Source: Immundisolibacter sp049322795
Lineage (GTDB): Bacteria; Pseudomonadota; Gammaproteobacteria; Immundisolibacterales; Immundisolibacteraceae
DNA: 64,000 nucleotides
Direction: 5' to 3'
Assembly (NCBI GenBank): GCA_049322795.1
Contig: JBMOQH010000014.1
Coordinates: forward strand, 238,239-302,238
Made by a program: the position numbers and the translations under genes. A model generated the notes under the pieces. That model was not told the DNA's origin and did no database searches. It saw only the letters and a program-made list of their open reading frames with translations. Below, one piece after another: positions 56,162 to 64,000 of the stretch (the stretch's first letter is position 1; every line of letters starts with the position of its first letter).

Positions 56162-56526
56162 GCGCCGTCGCCGACCTGCCCCGCCCGGGCCTGGCCGGGC
56201 CGCGCGGACCACAGGTCCTCCAGGCGATACAGGGCACGCGTGGCCGGCAGCATCACGTGCAGCACCAGATCAACCAGGTCCACCAGCACCCACTCGGCGC
56301 CGGCCTCGCCCTCCACGCCCAGCACGTCGTAACCGGCGGCCTTCGCCGCGTCGCGGGCGGTATCGGCCAGGGCGCGCACGTGGCGGTTGGAGGTTCCGGT
56401 CGCCACCACCATGAGCGAGGTCATGCTGGTCAGCGCGCTGACGTCGAGCACCGTTACGTCGACAGCTTTGAGATCGTCGAGTGCTTTCAGCACCACAGCC
56501 TTGAGGCCGGCAAGGTCTTGCGCCAT
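56158..56526 (-). CDS. rsfS: Ribosomal silencing factor RsfS
   Basis: 122 aa; binds uL14 of the 50S subunit and blocks subunit joining in starved cells. VVLKALDDLKAVDVTVLDVS, VVATGTSNRHVRALAD and GVEGEAGAEWVLVDLVDLVLHVM are family hallmarks. The C-terminus has a Gly/Ala-rich tail. Located between nadD and rlmH as in most Gammaproteobacteria. Confidence 0.97.
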   Translation of the reverse strand: MAQDLAGLKAVVLKALDDLKAVDVTVLDVSALTSMTSLMVVATGTSNRHVRALADTARDAAKAAGYDVLGVEGEAGAEWVLVDLVDLVLHVMLPATRALYRLEDLWSARPGQARAGQVGDGA

Positions 56527-56529
56527 GAA

Positions 56530-57240
56530 TCAGTCGGTATAGAGGTGATGGTCGCGAATGTACCGCAGGCAATTGTCGGTCACGAGAAAGCGGGGGCTGT
56601 GTCGTGCCCGCAGCAGGGCGCGGATGCGCGTGGCGGAAACGTCGAGCGGAGGAATCGCATGCCGCAAAACCCGGCCGGCCGACGCGTCGGCCAGCGCCTG
56701 CGGCGTTTCGCTCATGCGCCCCCGCAGCGCATGCGCGAGTGCGGCCGGCAAGGTGTCGTCGGCGCCCGGCAACGGCGGGCGCTGCATCACCACCACGTGC
56801 GCCAGTTCGAACAGCGCCGTCCAGCGGTGCCAGCTGGGCAGGCCGCGAAACGCGTCGTCGCCCACCAGCAGGCACAGCGGTCTGGGGCCGATTTCCTCGC
56901 GCAGCTCGGCCAACGTGTCGACGGTGTAGGACGGCCCGGTCCGGCCAAGCTCGCGCGCATCCACGCGCAGCCCGGGCACGCCGCGCGCCGCCAGGCGCAG
57001 CATCGCGAGGCGATGTTCCGGGCTGGCCGCCGGCTGCGGCCGGTGCGGCGGCACGTGCGCCGGAATCAGGCGCACCTCGGCGAGCCCCAGCGCGTCGCGA
57101 ATCTCGATGGCGGCGCGCAGATGGCCCACGTGCACCGGGTCGAAGGTGCCGCCGAGGATGCCGATCGGCCGACCGTGGCGACGGGACCGGCGAACGCGCT
57201 CCTTCAGGCGCGCACCTCGCCGTTGCCCAGCACCAGCCAC
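56530..57240 (-). CDS. nadD: Nicotinate-nucleotide adenylyltransferase
   Basis: 236 aa; makes nicotinate adenine dinucleotide from NaMN and ATP. IGILGGTFDPVHVGHLRAA holds the (H/T)xGH ATP site; SYTVDTLAEL and VSATRIRALL, with the SxTxxR-like motif, are conserved. The start is unsure: ATG 57240 overlaps proA by 37 bases and adds a basic leader of about 25 residues; no better in-frame ATG or GTG was seen closer to PIGILGG. Confidence 0.94.
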   Translation of the reverse strand: MAGAGQRRGARLKERVRRSRRHGRPIGILGGTFDPVHVGHLRAAIEIRDALGLAEVRLIPAHVPPHRPQPAASPEHRLAMLRLAARGVPGLRVDARELGRTGPSYTVDTLAELREEIGPRPLCLLVGDDAFRGLPSWHRWTALFELAHVVVMQRPPLPGADDTLPAALAHALRGRMSETPQALADASAGRVLRHAIPPLDVSATRIRALLRARHSPRFLVTDNCLRYIRDHHLYTD

Positions 57241-58460
57241 TTCTGGCTGGTGAGCCCTTCGAGACCCACCGGCCCGCGGGCGTGCAGCTTGTCGGTGCTG
57301 ATGCCGATCTCGGCGCCGAGCCCGTACTCGAAGCCATCGGCGAAGCGGGTGGAGGCATTGACCACCACCGAACTCGAGTCCACCTCGCGCAGGAAGCGAT
57401 CGGCGCGCGCCAGATCGCGGGTGACGATGGCATCGGTATGAGCCGAGCCGTAGCGGGCGATGTGCTCGATGGCCGCATCGAGCCCGTCCACCACGCGCAC
57501 GGCCAGAATCGGCGCCAGGTACTCGGCGTACCAGTCATCCTCGCCGGCCGGGAGCATGTCCGCCACCAGCGCGCGGGCGCGCTCGCAGCCGCGCAGCTCG
57601 ACGCCCTTGGCGCGCAGGTCCGCCGCAATCTGCGGCAACTGCGCGGCCGCTTCGCCGGCGGCGATCAGCAGCGTCTCCATGGCATTGCACACGCCGTAGC
57701 GGTGGGTCTTGGCATTCAGCACGATGCGCCGGGCCATGTCCGGGGCGGCGCCGTCGTCGATGTAGACGTGGCACACACCATCGAGGTGCTTGAGCACCGG
57801 CACGCGGGCCTGGCGCATCACCGCCTCGATCAGGCCCTTGCCACCGCGCGGAACGATGATGTCGACGGACTCGACGAGCCCCGCCAGCAGACCCACGGCG
57901 GCGCGGTCGGTGCGCTCCAGCACCTGCACGGCGGCGGCCGGCAGGCCGGCGGCCTCGAGCCCGCTGGCAATGCAGGCGGCGATGGCAAGGTTGCTGTGCA
58001 GCGCCTCGGAGCCGCCGCGCAGGATGCAGGCGTTGCCGGATTTCAGGCACAGCCCGGCGGCGTCGGCGGTGACGTTGGGCCGCGACTCGTAAATGATGCC
58101 GACCACGCCGAGCGGCACGCGCATGCGCCCGACGCGGATGCCGGTCGGGCGCATGCGCAGGTCGTCGACCGCGCCCACCGGGTCCGCCAGGGCGGCGATC
58201 TGCCGCAGGCCATCGGCCATGGCGGCGATGCGCGCCGGGTTCAGCGTCAGGCGATCCAGCAGCGCCGCGTCCAGGCCGGCCTCGCGGCCGGCGGCCAGAT
58301 CCTTCTCGTTGGCGGCGAGCAGCGCCGCGTGCGCGTTCTCGAGTGCGTCGGCCGTGGCCAGCAGCGCGGCGTTCTTGGCCAGGGTGCCGGCTCGCGCCAG
58401 CTGGCGCGCCGCCACGCGGGCGCGCTGGCCGAGTTGCTGTACGTAGGCTTCCAGTTCCAC
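57204..58460 (-). CDS. proA: Gamma-glutamyl-phosphate reductase
   Basis: 418 aa; NADPH-dependent reduction of gamma-glutamyl phosphate in proline synthesis. VGIIYESRPNVTADAAGLCL, SGNACILRGGSEA, VDIIVPRGGKGLI, TLLIAAGEAAAQLP and NASTRFADGFEYGLGAEIGI are conserved; the active Cys lies in YGVCNAMETLL. GTG at 58460 has GGAG upstream and gives E. coli length. proA between holA and nadD is as in Pseudomonas. Confidence 0.97.
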   Translation of the reverse strand: MELEAYVQQLGQRARVAARQLARAGTLAKNAALLATADALENAHAALLAANEKDLAAGREAGLDAALLDRLTLNPARIAAMADGLRQIAALADPVGAVDDLRMRPTGIRVGRMRVPLGVVGIIYESRPNVTADAAGLCLKSGNACILRGGSEALHSNLAIAACIASGLEAAGLPAAAVQVLERTDRAAVGLLAGLVESVDIIVPRGGKGLIEAVMRQARVPVLKHLDGVCHVYIDDGAAPDMARRIVLNAKTHRYGVCNAMETLLIAAGEAAAQLPQIAADLRAKGVELRGCERARALVADMLPAGEDDWYAEYLAPILAVRVVDGLDAAIEHIARYGSAHTDAIVTRDLARADRFLREVDSSSVVVNASTRFADGFEYGLGAEIGISTDKLHARGPVGLEGLTSQKWLVLGNGEVRA

Positions 58461-58462
58461 CG

Positions 58463-59458
58463 TCAACTCCGGGTTGTGCTGGCGGTCCGCGCCGGTCCCG
58501 CCATGCGCCGCGCCAGCGTGGTCAGCGCCTGCCAGGGATCGACGCCATTGCCGACGCCCTTGTTGGCGCGGTCCACCAGCGCCGCCTGCGCCAGCAGGTT
58601 CTGCCAGTACGCCGCCGGACGCCGGCCGCGGGCGCGCTCGATCAGCTCCCGCCGACGCGGCGGCTGGCCGGCACTGTTGCCGTCGACCAGGCGCTGCAGG
58701 TCCTGCGTCAACTGCCACAGCGCGAGGATCGGCGTCTCGCCGGCGTCCTGCAAATGCGCCAGCGCCCGCGTCAGGCGCCGCGCGTCACCGCCCAGCGCCG
58801 CGTCGGCGAGATCGCGCGTCGCATACCGCGTGCTGTCGCCCACCGCCTCGAGCACGCCGTCACGGTCCAGCGCGCCGCCGGGCGGCGCCAGCAGGGCGAG
58901 TTTGTCCAGTTCCTGCGCCGCCGCCAGCAGGTTGCCCTCGGTGAGATCGGCCAGCAGCGCCGCGGCGGGCTCGTCCAGCGTCAGGCCCTTGTCGCGCGCA
59001 CGGCCGATCAGCCAGCGCGGCAGACCGGCGGCGTCCAGCGGCCAGGCGTACACCACCACTCCGGCGCGGTCGCAGGCCGCGTACCAGGCGCTGCTGCGCG
59101 CGCGCTTGTCGAGCGTCTCGGCGGTGAGCAGCAGCACCACGTCCGGCGGCGGCGCGGCCAGGTAATCGATCAGCGCCGTGGCGCCCTCGTCGCTCAGCTT
59201 GCCGCTGCCGAGGCGCAGTTCGATCAGCCGCCGCTGCGCGAACAGCGACAGGCTCGACGCCTCGCCCGCCAGCACGCTCCAGTCGAAACCACGCTCAACC
59301 TCGTGCACGACCCGCTCGTCATGACCGGCGGCACGTGCCGCCCGGCGCACCGCATCCGCACCGTCGGCCACCAGCAGCGGCTCCTCGCCGGCCAGCAGGT
59401 AGACCGGCGCCAGACCCCGGCCCAGGGCCGCGGCGAGCTGATCCGGCTTCAGCTGCAC
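58463..59458 (-). CDS. holA: DNA polymerase III delta subunit
   Basis: 331-aa clamp-loader subunit that opens the beta ring. VYLLAGEEPLLVADGADAVR at the start, FAQRRLIELRLGSGKLSDEG, LLTAETLDKRARSSAWYAAC and the C-terminal lid helices (ILALWQLTQDLQRLV) match HolA. GTG at 59458 starts eight bases after the lptE stop. Length agrees with the family (343 aa in E. coli). Confidence 0.95.
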   Translation of the reverse strand: MQLKPDQLAAALGRGLAPVYLLAGEEPLLVADGADAVRRAARAAGHDERVVHEVERGFDWSVLAGEASSLSLFAQRRLIELRLGSGKLSDEGATALIDYLAAPPPDVVLLLTAETLDKRARSSAWYAACDRAGVVVYAWPLDAAGLPRWLIGRARDKGLTLDEPAAALLADLTEGNLLAAAQELDKLALLAPPGGALDRDGVLEAVGDSTRYATRDLADAALGGDARRLTRALAHLQDAGETPILALWQLTQDLQRLVDGNSAGQPPRRRELIERARGRRPAAYWQNLLAQAALVDRANKGVGNGVDPWQALTTLARRMAGPARTASTTRS

Positions 59459-59465
59459 GGCGCGA

Positions 59466-59972
59466 TCAGCCCAGACGCGCCGACAGGCGCCGCACGATCT
59501 GCTGTACCGCCTGATCCTGCAGCTCCAGCCGCCCGGCGCTGGCCTCGCTCTGGCTGCCGAGCACGTTGGTTTCGTCATAGGTCACGTCGCGCAGCAGCTC
59601 GACCGACTGCGGCGCCACCAGCACCGTGCCGTCGCGCTTTCGCAGCTCGAAGCCCAGCGTGTAGCGCAGCTCGTGCTCGCGCACGCGGGCATCGGTGCCC
59701 ACCGACAGCACGCGCGTGTCAAACCGCGGGTTGGTGATGCGCAGCACCGAATCGGCCGCCGTGACGTCGTCCACCAGCCGCACGCCGCGGGCGCCGAGCG
59801 TGCGCTGCAGGCGGTGGCGCAGGTCGTAGTCGTAGCCCGGCACCTCGATGTACACCGCGCCCAGCGTGTCCGGCAGCTGGTAGTTGCCGCGCACGTGAAA
59901 GCCGCAGGCACCGAGCAGCGCCAGCATGGCCAAGGCCGGCAGACACAGGAATCGGCGCATGGATAAGTTCAT
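59466..59972 (-). CDS. lptE: LPS-assembly lipoprotein LptE
   Basis: 168 aa. The lipobox LLGAC with GFHVRG after it makes this a lipoprotein (Cys23); the sequence GFHVRGNYQLPDTLGAVYIE is the LptE pattern. It plugs the LptD barrel in the outer membrane for lipopolysaccharide insertion. Start either at 59972 or at Met5 (59960). Positioned between leuS and holA, the standard order. Confidence 0.95.
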   Translation of the reverse strand: MNLSMRRFLCLPALAMLALLGACGFHVRGNYQLPDTLGAVYIEVPGYDYDLRHRLQRTLGARGVRLVDDVTAADSVLRITNPRFDTRVLSVGTDARVREHELRYTLGFELRKRDGTVLVAPQSVELLRDVTYDETNVLGSQSEASAGRLELQDQAVQQIVRRLSARLG

Positions 59973-59990
59973 TCGGGATTCCCTGGGACG

Positions 59991-62453
59991 TCAGACCACA
60001 ATGTTGACCAGCTTGCCCGGCACCACGATCACGTTCCGCACCGGCGCCTCGCCGACGAAGCGCTGCACGTTCGGTTCGGCCAGCGCCGCGGCCTCGATGG
60101 CGCCCCGATCGGCGCCCGCCGGCACGCGCACGGTGCCGCGCAGTTTGCCGGACACCTGCACGGCGAGCGTGATCTCGTCGGCCTCGAGCGCCACGGGGTC
60201 CACCGGCGGCCAGGGCGCGCGCAGCAGCTCGCCGCCGAAGCGCAGCGCCTGCCAAAGGCCGTGCGTGACGTGCGGCACGATGGGCGAGAGCACGCGCAGC
60301 AGGATCGACAGCCCCTCCTCGACCACCGCCCGATAGCCGGTCCCGGCGCCGTCCGGCAGCGGCAGGCGCGACAGCTCGTTCAGCATCTTCATGCCGGCCG
60401 ACACCACGGTGTTGAACTGGTTCTTGCCGAAGTCGTAGCTCGCCTGCTGCAGGCAGGCATGGACCTCGCGCCGGGCGGCGCGCTGGGCATCGTCGAGCGC
60501 CGCGAGGTCTGCAGGAGCGGCGTTCTCACGCCAAACCGCGAAGTCGGCCGCAAATCCCCACAGGCGCTTCAGGAAACGGTTGGCGCCCGCCACGCCGTCG
60601 TCCGACCATTCGAGCGCCTGCTCCGGCGACGAGGCGAAGATGATGAACAGCCGCGCCGTGTCGGCGCCATAGCGGTCGATCAGCGCCTGCGGGTCCACCG
60701 TGTTGCCCTTGGACTTGGACATCTTGGCGCCGTCCTTGAGCACCATGCCCTGCGTGAGCAGGCGCGTGAACGGCTCGCCGGCGCCAATCAGGCCCTCGTC
60801 GCGCATCAGCTTGGTGAAAAAGCGCGCGTACAGCAGGTGCAGGATGGCGTGCTCGATGCCGCCGACGTACTGGTCCACCGGCAGCCAGTCATCGGCGCGC
60901 CGGTCCAGCATGGCGGTGTTGAGATCCGGGCAGGCAAAGCGCGCGAAGTACCAGGACGACTCGAAGAAGGTGTCGAAGGTGTCCGTCTCGCGCCGCGCCG
61001 CGGCGCCGCACTCGGGACACGTGGCCTCGTAGAACTCCGGCATGCGCGTCAGCGGCGAGCCGCTGCCGTCCACCACCACGTCCTCGGGCAGGCACACCGG
61101 CAGCTGCTCGTCGGGCACCGGCACGGCGCCGCAGGCGTCGCAGTGGATGACCGGGATCGGGCAGCCCCAGTAGCGCTGGCGCGACACGCCCCAGTCGCGC
61201 AGGCGGTACTGCACGCGCCGCGCACCGATGCCGCGCTGCTCGGCGAGATCGGCAATGGCGTCGAACGCCGCCTGGAACTCCAGCCCGTCATAAGCACCGG
61301 AGTTGATCAGCCGGCCCTTGTCGGTGAAGGCCGCGTGCTCGACCAGACTGGCCGGATCACCATCGAAACCATCCGGCGCCACCACCGGCACGATGGGCAG
61401 CCCGTACTGGCGGGCGAATTCCCAGTCGCGCTGGTCGTGGCCGGGCACCGCCATGATGGCGCCCTCGCCGTACTCCATGAGCACGAAATTGGCCACCCAG
61501 ACCGGGAGGTCCGCGCCGGTGAGCGGGTGGCGGGCGCGCAGGCCGCTGTCCACGCCGCGCTTTTCCTGCGTCTGCAGCGCCGCCTCGCTGGTCTCGCGCG
61601 GCTTCAGGTCCTCGATGGCCGTGGCGAGGGCCGGGTCGGCCGCCGCGACCTGCTGGGCGAGCGGATGCTCGGCGGCGACGGCCATGTAGCTGACGCCGAA
61701 CAGCGTGTCCGGACGCGTGGTGAATACCTTGAGCGCGCCGTAGCCGGGCACCTCGAAATCGAGCTCCATGCCCACCGAGCGGCCGATCCAGTTGCGCTGC
61801 ATGGTCTTGACCGGCTCGGGCCAGTCCAGGCCGTCGAGGTCCGCCAGCAGCTCGTCGGCGTAGGCGGTGATGCGCAGGAACCACTGCGGAATCTCGCGCC
61901 GCTCCACCAGCGCGCCCGAGCGCCAGCCGCGGCCGTCGATCACCTGTTCGTTGGCCAGCACGGTCTGGTCGACCGGGTCCCAGTTGACCGCCGCCAGCCG
62001 GCGATAGGCGAGGCCCTTCCTGAGCAGGCGCGTGAACAGCCACTGCTCCCAGCGGTAGTACTCCGGCCGGCAGGTGGCGATCTCCCGCCGCCAGTCGTAG
62101 GCAAAGCCCAAACGCTGCAACTGCCCGCGCATGTGGGCGATGTTGTCGTCGGTCCAGCGCGACGGCGCAATGCCGCGCTGGATGGCGGCGTTCTCGGCCG
62201 GCATGCCGAAGGCATCCCAGCCCATCGGCTGCAGCACGCGCCGGCCCTGCATCATCTGATAGCGCGCCAGCACGTCGCCGATGGTGTAGTTGCGCACATG
62301 CCCCATGTGCAGCGCGCCCGACGGGTACGGGAACATCGACAGGCAGTAGAACTTCTCGCCCGGCCCGTCGTCGGCGGCGGCAAAGGCGTCGTGCTCCTGC
62401 CACCAGGCCTGGGCCTGGGCCTCGACCGCGGCGGCGTCGTACTGGCGATTCAT
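59991..62453 (-). CDS. leuS: Leucyl-tRNA synthetase
   Basis: 820-aa class I synthetase. HIGH motif in FPYPSGALHMGHVRNY, KMSKSKGNTVDP for ATP binding, a large editing domain with TTRPDTLFGVSYM and YGEGAIMAVPGHDQRDWEFA, and a C-terminal tRNA-binding domain ending RNVIVVPGKLVNIVV. ATG at 62453 gives the usual N-terminus MNRQYDAAAVEAQAQAWW. First gene of the leuS-lptE-holA-proA-nadD-rsfS-rlmH-yhdP series. Confidence 0.98.
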   Translation of the reverse strand: MNRQYDAAAVEAQAQAWWQEHDAFAAADDGPGEKFYCLSMFPYPSGALHMGHVRNYTIGDVLARYQMMQGRRVLQPMGWDAFGMPAENAAIQRGIAPSRWTDDNIAHMRGQLQRLGFAYDWRREIATCRPEYYRWEQWLFTRLLRKGLAYRRLAAVNWDPVDQTVLANEQVIDGRGWRSGALVERREIPQWFLRITAYADELLADLDGLDWPEPVKTMQRNWIGRSVGMELDFEVPGYGALKVFTTRPDTLFGVSYMAVAAEHPLAQQVAAADPALATAIEDLKPRETSEAALQTQEKRGVDSGLRARHPLTGADLPVWVANFVLMEYGEGAIMAVPGHDQRDWEFARQYGLPIVPVVAPDGFDGDPASLVEHAAFTDKGRLINSGAYDGLEFQAAFDAIADLAEQRGIGARRVQYRLRDWGVSRQRYWGCPIPVIHCDACGAVPVPDEQLPVCLPEDVVVDGSGSPLTRMPEFYEATCPECGAAARRETDTFDTFFESSWYFARFACPDLNTAMLDRRADDWLPVDQYVGGIEHAILHLLYARFFTKLMRDEGLIGAGEPFTRLLTQGMVLKDGAKMSKSKGNTVDPQALIDRYGADTARLFIIFASSPEQALEWSDDGVAGANRFLKRLWGFAADFAVWRENAAPADLAALDDAQRAARREVHACLQQASYDFGKNQFNTVVSAGMKMLNELSRLPLPDGAGTGYRAVVEEGLSILLRVLSPIVPHVTHGLWQALRFGGELLRAPWPPVDPVALEADEITLAVQVSGKLRGTVRVPAGADRGAIEAAALAEPNVQRFVGEAPVRNVIVVPGKLVNIVV

Positions 62454-62486
62454 CGGGAACGCGGGTCCGGCAAAAAAAGACGGCGG

Positions 62487-62492
62487 ATTATA
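62487..62492 (-). promoter_or_regulatory. -10 element of the leuS operon promoter
   Basis: A perfect TATAAT on the minus strand, 33 bp upstream of the leuS ATG. A good -35 box was not found at 16-18 bp, so activity may need an activator or an UP-like element. Confidence 0.5.
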
Positions 62493-62747
62493 GCGGGCGG
62501 GCGCCAGCTCCCCTGCGTTCACAAGCCCGGGCGCGGGGCGCGGCACGGGCCTCGGGGCTTCGCGTGGCGTGGCTCAGCGGGGCAGGCCAGAAGACCAAAA
62601 TCAGTTTTTTTTACAGTCGAAACTCGTCATTTGATGGCTTAAATATCAGCAGGCTTTGGGGCGTATGCCGTATATTATTATCTATAATATTGATATTAAT
62701 AATATTTTTTATGATTAGACTTGGCATGAGACGACGTCAAGCTCATC

Positions 62748-62764
62748 GAAAATTGTCAATTTTC
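62748..62764. repeat. Palindrome upstream of the VWA gene
   Basis: GAAAATTG-T-CAATTTTC, a perfect 8-bp inverted repeat with one central base, about 105 bp upstream of the sigma-54-like element. Its ATTGTCAATT core is shared with the repeat upstream of pilA at 1548-1557. Confidence 0.45.
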
Positions 62765-62867
62765 TTTACACACCACGTCGGAAGCTCTTCATCGCACGGC
62801 TGGCGCCTCGCCCAAAACCATGAATATCTATTTGATTTTTATAATATAAATTCAAGAACCTGACTTC

Positions 62868-62883
62868 TGGCATGTAAGTTGTT
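62868..62883 (+). promoter_or_regulatory. Sigma-54-like promoter candidate of the VWA gene
   Basis: TGGCATGTAAGTTGTT has the -24 TGGCA and correct ten-base spacing, but the -12 element reads TTGT instead of TTGC. PEP-CTERM genes in exopolysaccharide producers are often RpoN-dependent, which makes the candidate worth keeping. Confidence 0.3.
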
Positions 62884-62994
62884 ATCAGTTTCCATGCTAC
62901 GACTGCCTCGCAACGGGAGTGGGCTCCTTGGAAGACCTGAACGCGATGCGCTGTGGCTCCAAGTTTTTTTCGACCACAATCTCTGGGTAAAAAC

Positions 62995-63819
62995 ATGAAC
63001 ATCAAGATGTCGTTATTTTCGGCCGCCTTGGGCGCGCTTGCGCTTGGATTCGGCGCGCCCGCCAGTGCAGCGATTCAGACCGACGTAATTTTCATCGTGG
63101 ATGAATCGGGTTCGATGGGCACTGAACAGGTCAACCTTAGAACCAACATTGGACTTTTCGCCAGTATCTTGTCAGGTGGTGGCCAGGTGGATGCTCAGTA
63201 TGGCCTTGTTGGCTATGGCAACAGCTCAGTTGTCCCCAGAATGCTGACTGATCTCACGACCCCAGAAAATTTTGCCACGGCGGCTCTGGGCTTGGTTGCA
63301 TCGGGCGGAACGGAGCCCGCTTACACCGCATCGGCTTTTGCGCTAAATGCGTTGGATGGCCAAACCAGCCTTTTCAGCTTCCGGCCCAATTCAATCAAAA
63401 ACCTCATCATCCTGACGGACGAACCCAGCAATGGGGATACCATTGCTCGAGGCGCCGTGGGCGGGTTGGCGGTAAGTTTCGCTGTCATTGACGGGCTTTT
63501 GACGAACAACAACGTCCTTTACAACGCCGTATTGACGGGCGCCAGCACAATCAACTCGATTGGTCCCTTGGCAACTGGCCACGGTGGTGCCGTTTTCGAT
63601 CTGGCTTCTCTGAGCACCACAGACCAGACTGTTGTGCAAGCCTTTGTCACCGATTTTGCAAACGCAAAGCTGCAAGAAACCTTGGATTTTTGTGTTCAAA
63701 ATCCAAATGATCCCGCCTGCGTCGTCAGGCAGGGTGTTTCTGCCCCCTCCAGCATGGCCTTGCTCGGCGCCGGTTTGCTGCTTACGGGACTTTATCGCCG
63801 TCGCACACTCCTGAACTGA
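62995..63819 (+). CDS. Secreted von Willebrand A-domain protein with PEP-CTERM-like anchor
   Basis: 274 aa. Signal peptide (SLFSAALGALALGFGAPASA), then a VWA domain with the MIDAS motif DVIFIVDESGSMG, T in LASGGTEPAY and D in LIILTDEPSNG. The C-terminus SAPSSMALLGAGLLLTGLYR with RRR matches the PEP-CTERM sorting layout but has SAPSS in place of PEPSS. Exosortase-processed proteins of this type are anchored or secreted with extracellular polysaccharide. Base composition is clearly lower in G+C than the rest of the window. Start at 62995 chosen by the signal peptide; a terminator follows. Confidence 0.85.
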   Translation: MNIKMSLFSAALGALALGFGAPASAAIQTDVIFIVDESGSMGTEQVNLRTNIGLFASILSGGGQVDAQYGLVGYGNSSVVPRMLTDLTTPENFATAALGLVASGGTEPAYTASAFALNALDGQTSLFSFRPNSIKNLIILTDEPSNGDTIARGAVGGLAVSFAVIDGLLTNNNVLYNAVLTGASTINSIGPLATGHGGAVFDLASLSTTDQTVVQAFVTDFANAKLQETLDFCVQNPNDPACVVRQGVSAPSSMALLGAGLLLTGLYRRRTLLN

Positions 63820-63837
63820 TTCTTGAAACCCAAGGCG

Positions 63838-63866
63838 AAAAAACCCGGGGCTGGCCCGGGGTTTTT
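63838..63866 (+). terminator. Rho-independent terminator after the VWA gene
   Basis: AACCCGGG/CCCGGGGTT stem with a short loop and one bulged G, followed by a run of T residues, 22 bases past the stop codon. It lies just before dispersed repeat copy C. Confidence 0.75.
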
Positions 63867-63872
63867 CACTCC

Positions 63873-64000
63873 TAAGGAAGCGCTGATTTATCAGCGCTTC
63901 CCAAGCGGGGCAGGACGCCCCGGCCTGGATCAATGGGGCAAGCCATTGATCCAGGGAGCGCCTCGCGGGCGTGCACCGCGATGCGGTGAGCTGAAAAATC
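63873..64000 (+). repeat. Dispersed multi-hairpin repeat, copy C (cut by window end)
   Basis: 128 bp up to the window edge. Starts TAAGGAAGCGCTGATTTAT with its hairpin, then the GGGGCAGGACGCCCC motif and the perfect 13-bp stem CCTGGATCAATGG/CCATTGATCCAGG with loop GGCAAG (63924-63955). It then runs CGCGGGCGTGCACCGCGATG and GAGCTGAAAAATC. Nearly identical to copy A, and much closer to it than either is to copy B. Its right end lies outside the window. Confidence 0.85.

Larger units (their letters stand above)
62454..62994. other. 541-bp non-coding region, AT-rich in its right part
   Basis: The leuS promoter occupies the left end. From about 62600 the base composition drops sharply, with long A/T runs around 62670-62715. 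It contains a near-perfect palindrome GAAAATTG-T-CAATTTTC (62748-62764), a sigma-54-like element (62868-62883), and the leader of the VWA gene. No coding region is supported. Confidence 0.7.

Noticed and set aside
62720..62740. Second sigma-54-like element TTGGCATGAGACGACG
   Set aside because: Has TGGCA but no TTGC at the required distance, so it does not meet the -24/-12 rule.

Overview
The window looks like chromosome of a free-living, high-GC (about two-thirds G+C by eye) Gram-negative bacterium. LptE, RlmE, HslUV, PilA and the order folP-glmM-tpiA-secG-tRNA-Leu point to Gammaproteobacteria. The genus cannot be fixed from sequence alone; a hydrocarbon-degrading lineage such as Immundisolibacter or a Chromatiales relative would fit, and that is inference.

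Layout. 1-1591: cut-off membrane protein and type IV pilin pilA behind a good sigma-54 promoter. 1592-7739 (all minus): a cell-envelope block of retropepsin-like protease, inactive-transglutaminase membrane protein, RimK-type ATP-grasp ligase, SlyD-type prolyl isomerase, L,D-transpeptidase and M15/DUF882 peptidase-like protein. 7823-9012: three small minus genes. 9124-11946: a tightly coupled plus-strand trio (ferric-reductase-like membrane protein, exported beta-rich protein, PaaK/CapK-like adenylating enzyme). 12037-23034 (all minus): housekeeping carA-carB-greA-rlmE-ftsH-folP-glmM-tpiA-secG-tRNA-Leu(GAG). 23244-29999 (plus): a complete alpha-beta-gamma-chaperone operon for a type II DMSO-reductase-family dehydrogenase of the ethylbenzene/p-cymene/steroid-C25 dehydrogenase kind, followed by an aromatic-acid-type MFS transporter. 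30025-31912: hslVU. 31968-38225: catabolic/transport minus block (GlcG/HbpS-like, YciI, thiolase-fold protein lacking the nucleophilic Cys, DUF35 partner, P-type ATPase, class V aminotransferase). 38433-46478: heavy-metal RND efflux operon with its two-component system. 46707-51741: protein-acetyltransferase-like Pat, histone-deacetylase-like enzyme, small acidic protein, DMT permease. 51925-62453 (all minus): leuS-lptE-holA-proA-nadD-rsfS-rlmH-yhdP. 62995-63819: a lower-GC secreted VWA protein with a degenerate PEP-CTERM tail, downstream of an unusually AT-rich spacer.

The most notable structures are the oxygen-independent hydroxylase operon, a dispersed about 160-bp multi-hairpin repeat found three times in the same orientation (44186, 51768, 63873), the Cys-less thiolase/DUF35 pair, the ATP-grasp/transglutaminase/retropepsin module next to peptidoglycan enzymes, and a three-gene coupled unit at 9124-11946 for which I recognise no described pathway. 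Start codons were re-chosen by family length, Shine-Dalgarno signals and ATGA/GTGA overlaps; many genes use GTG.
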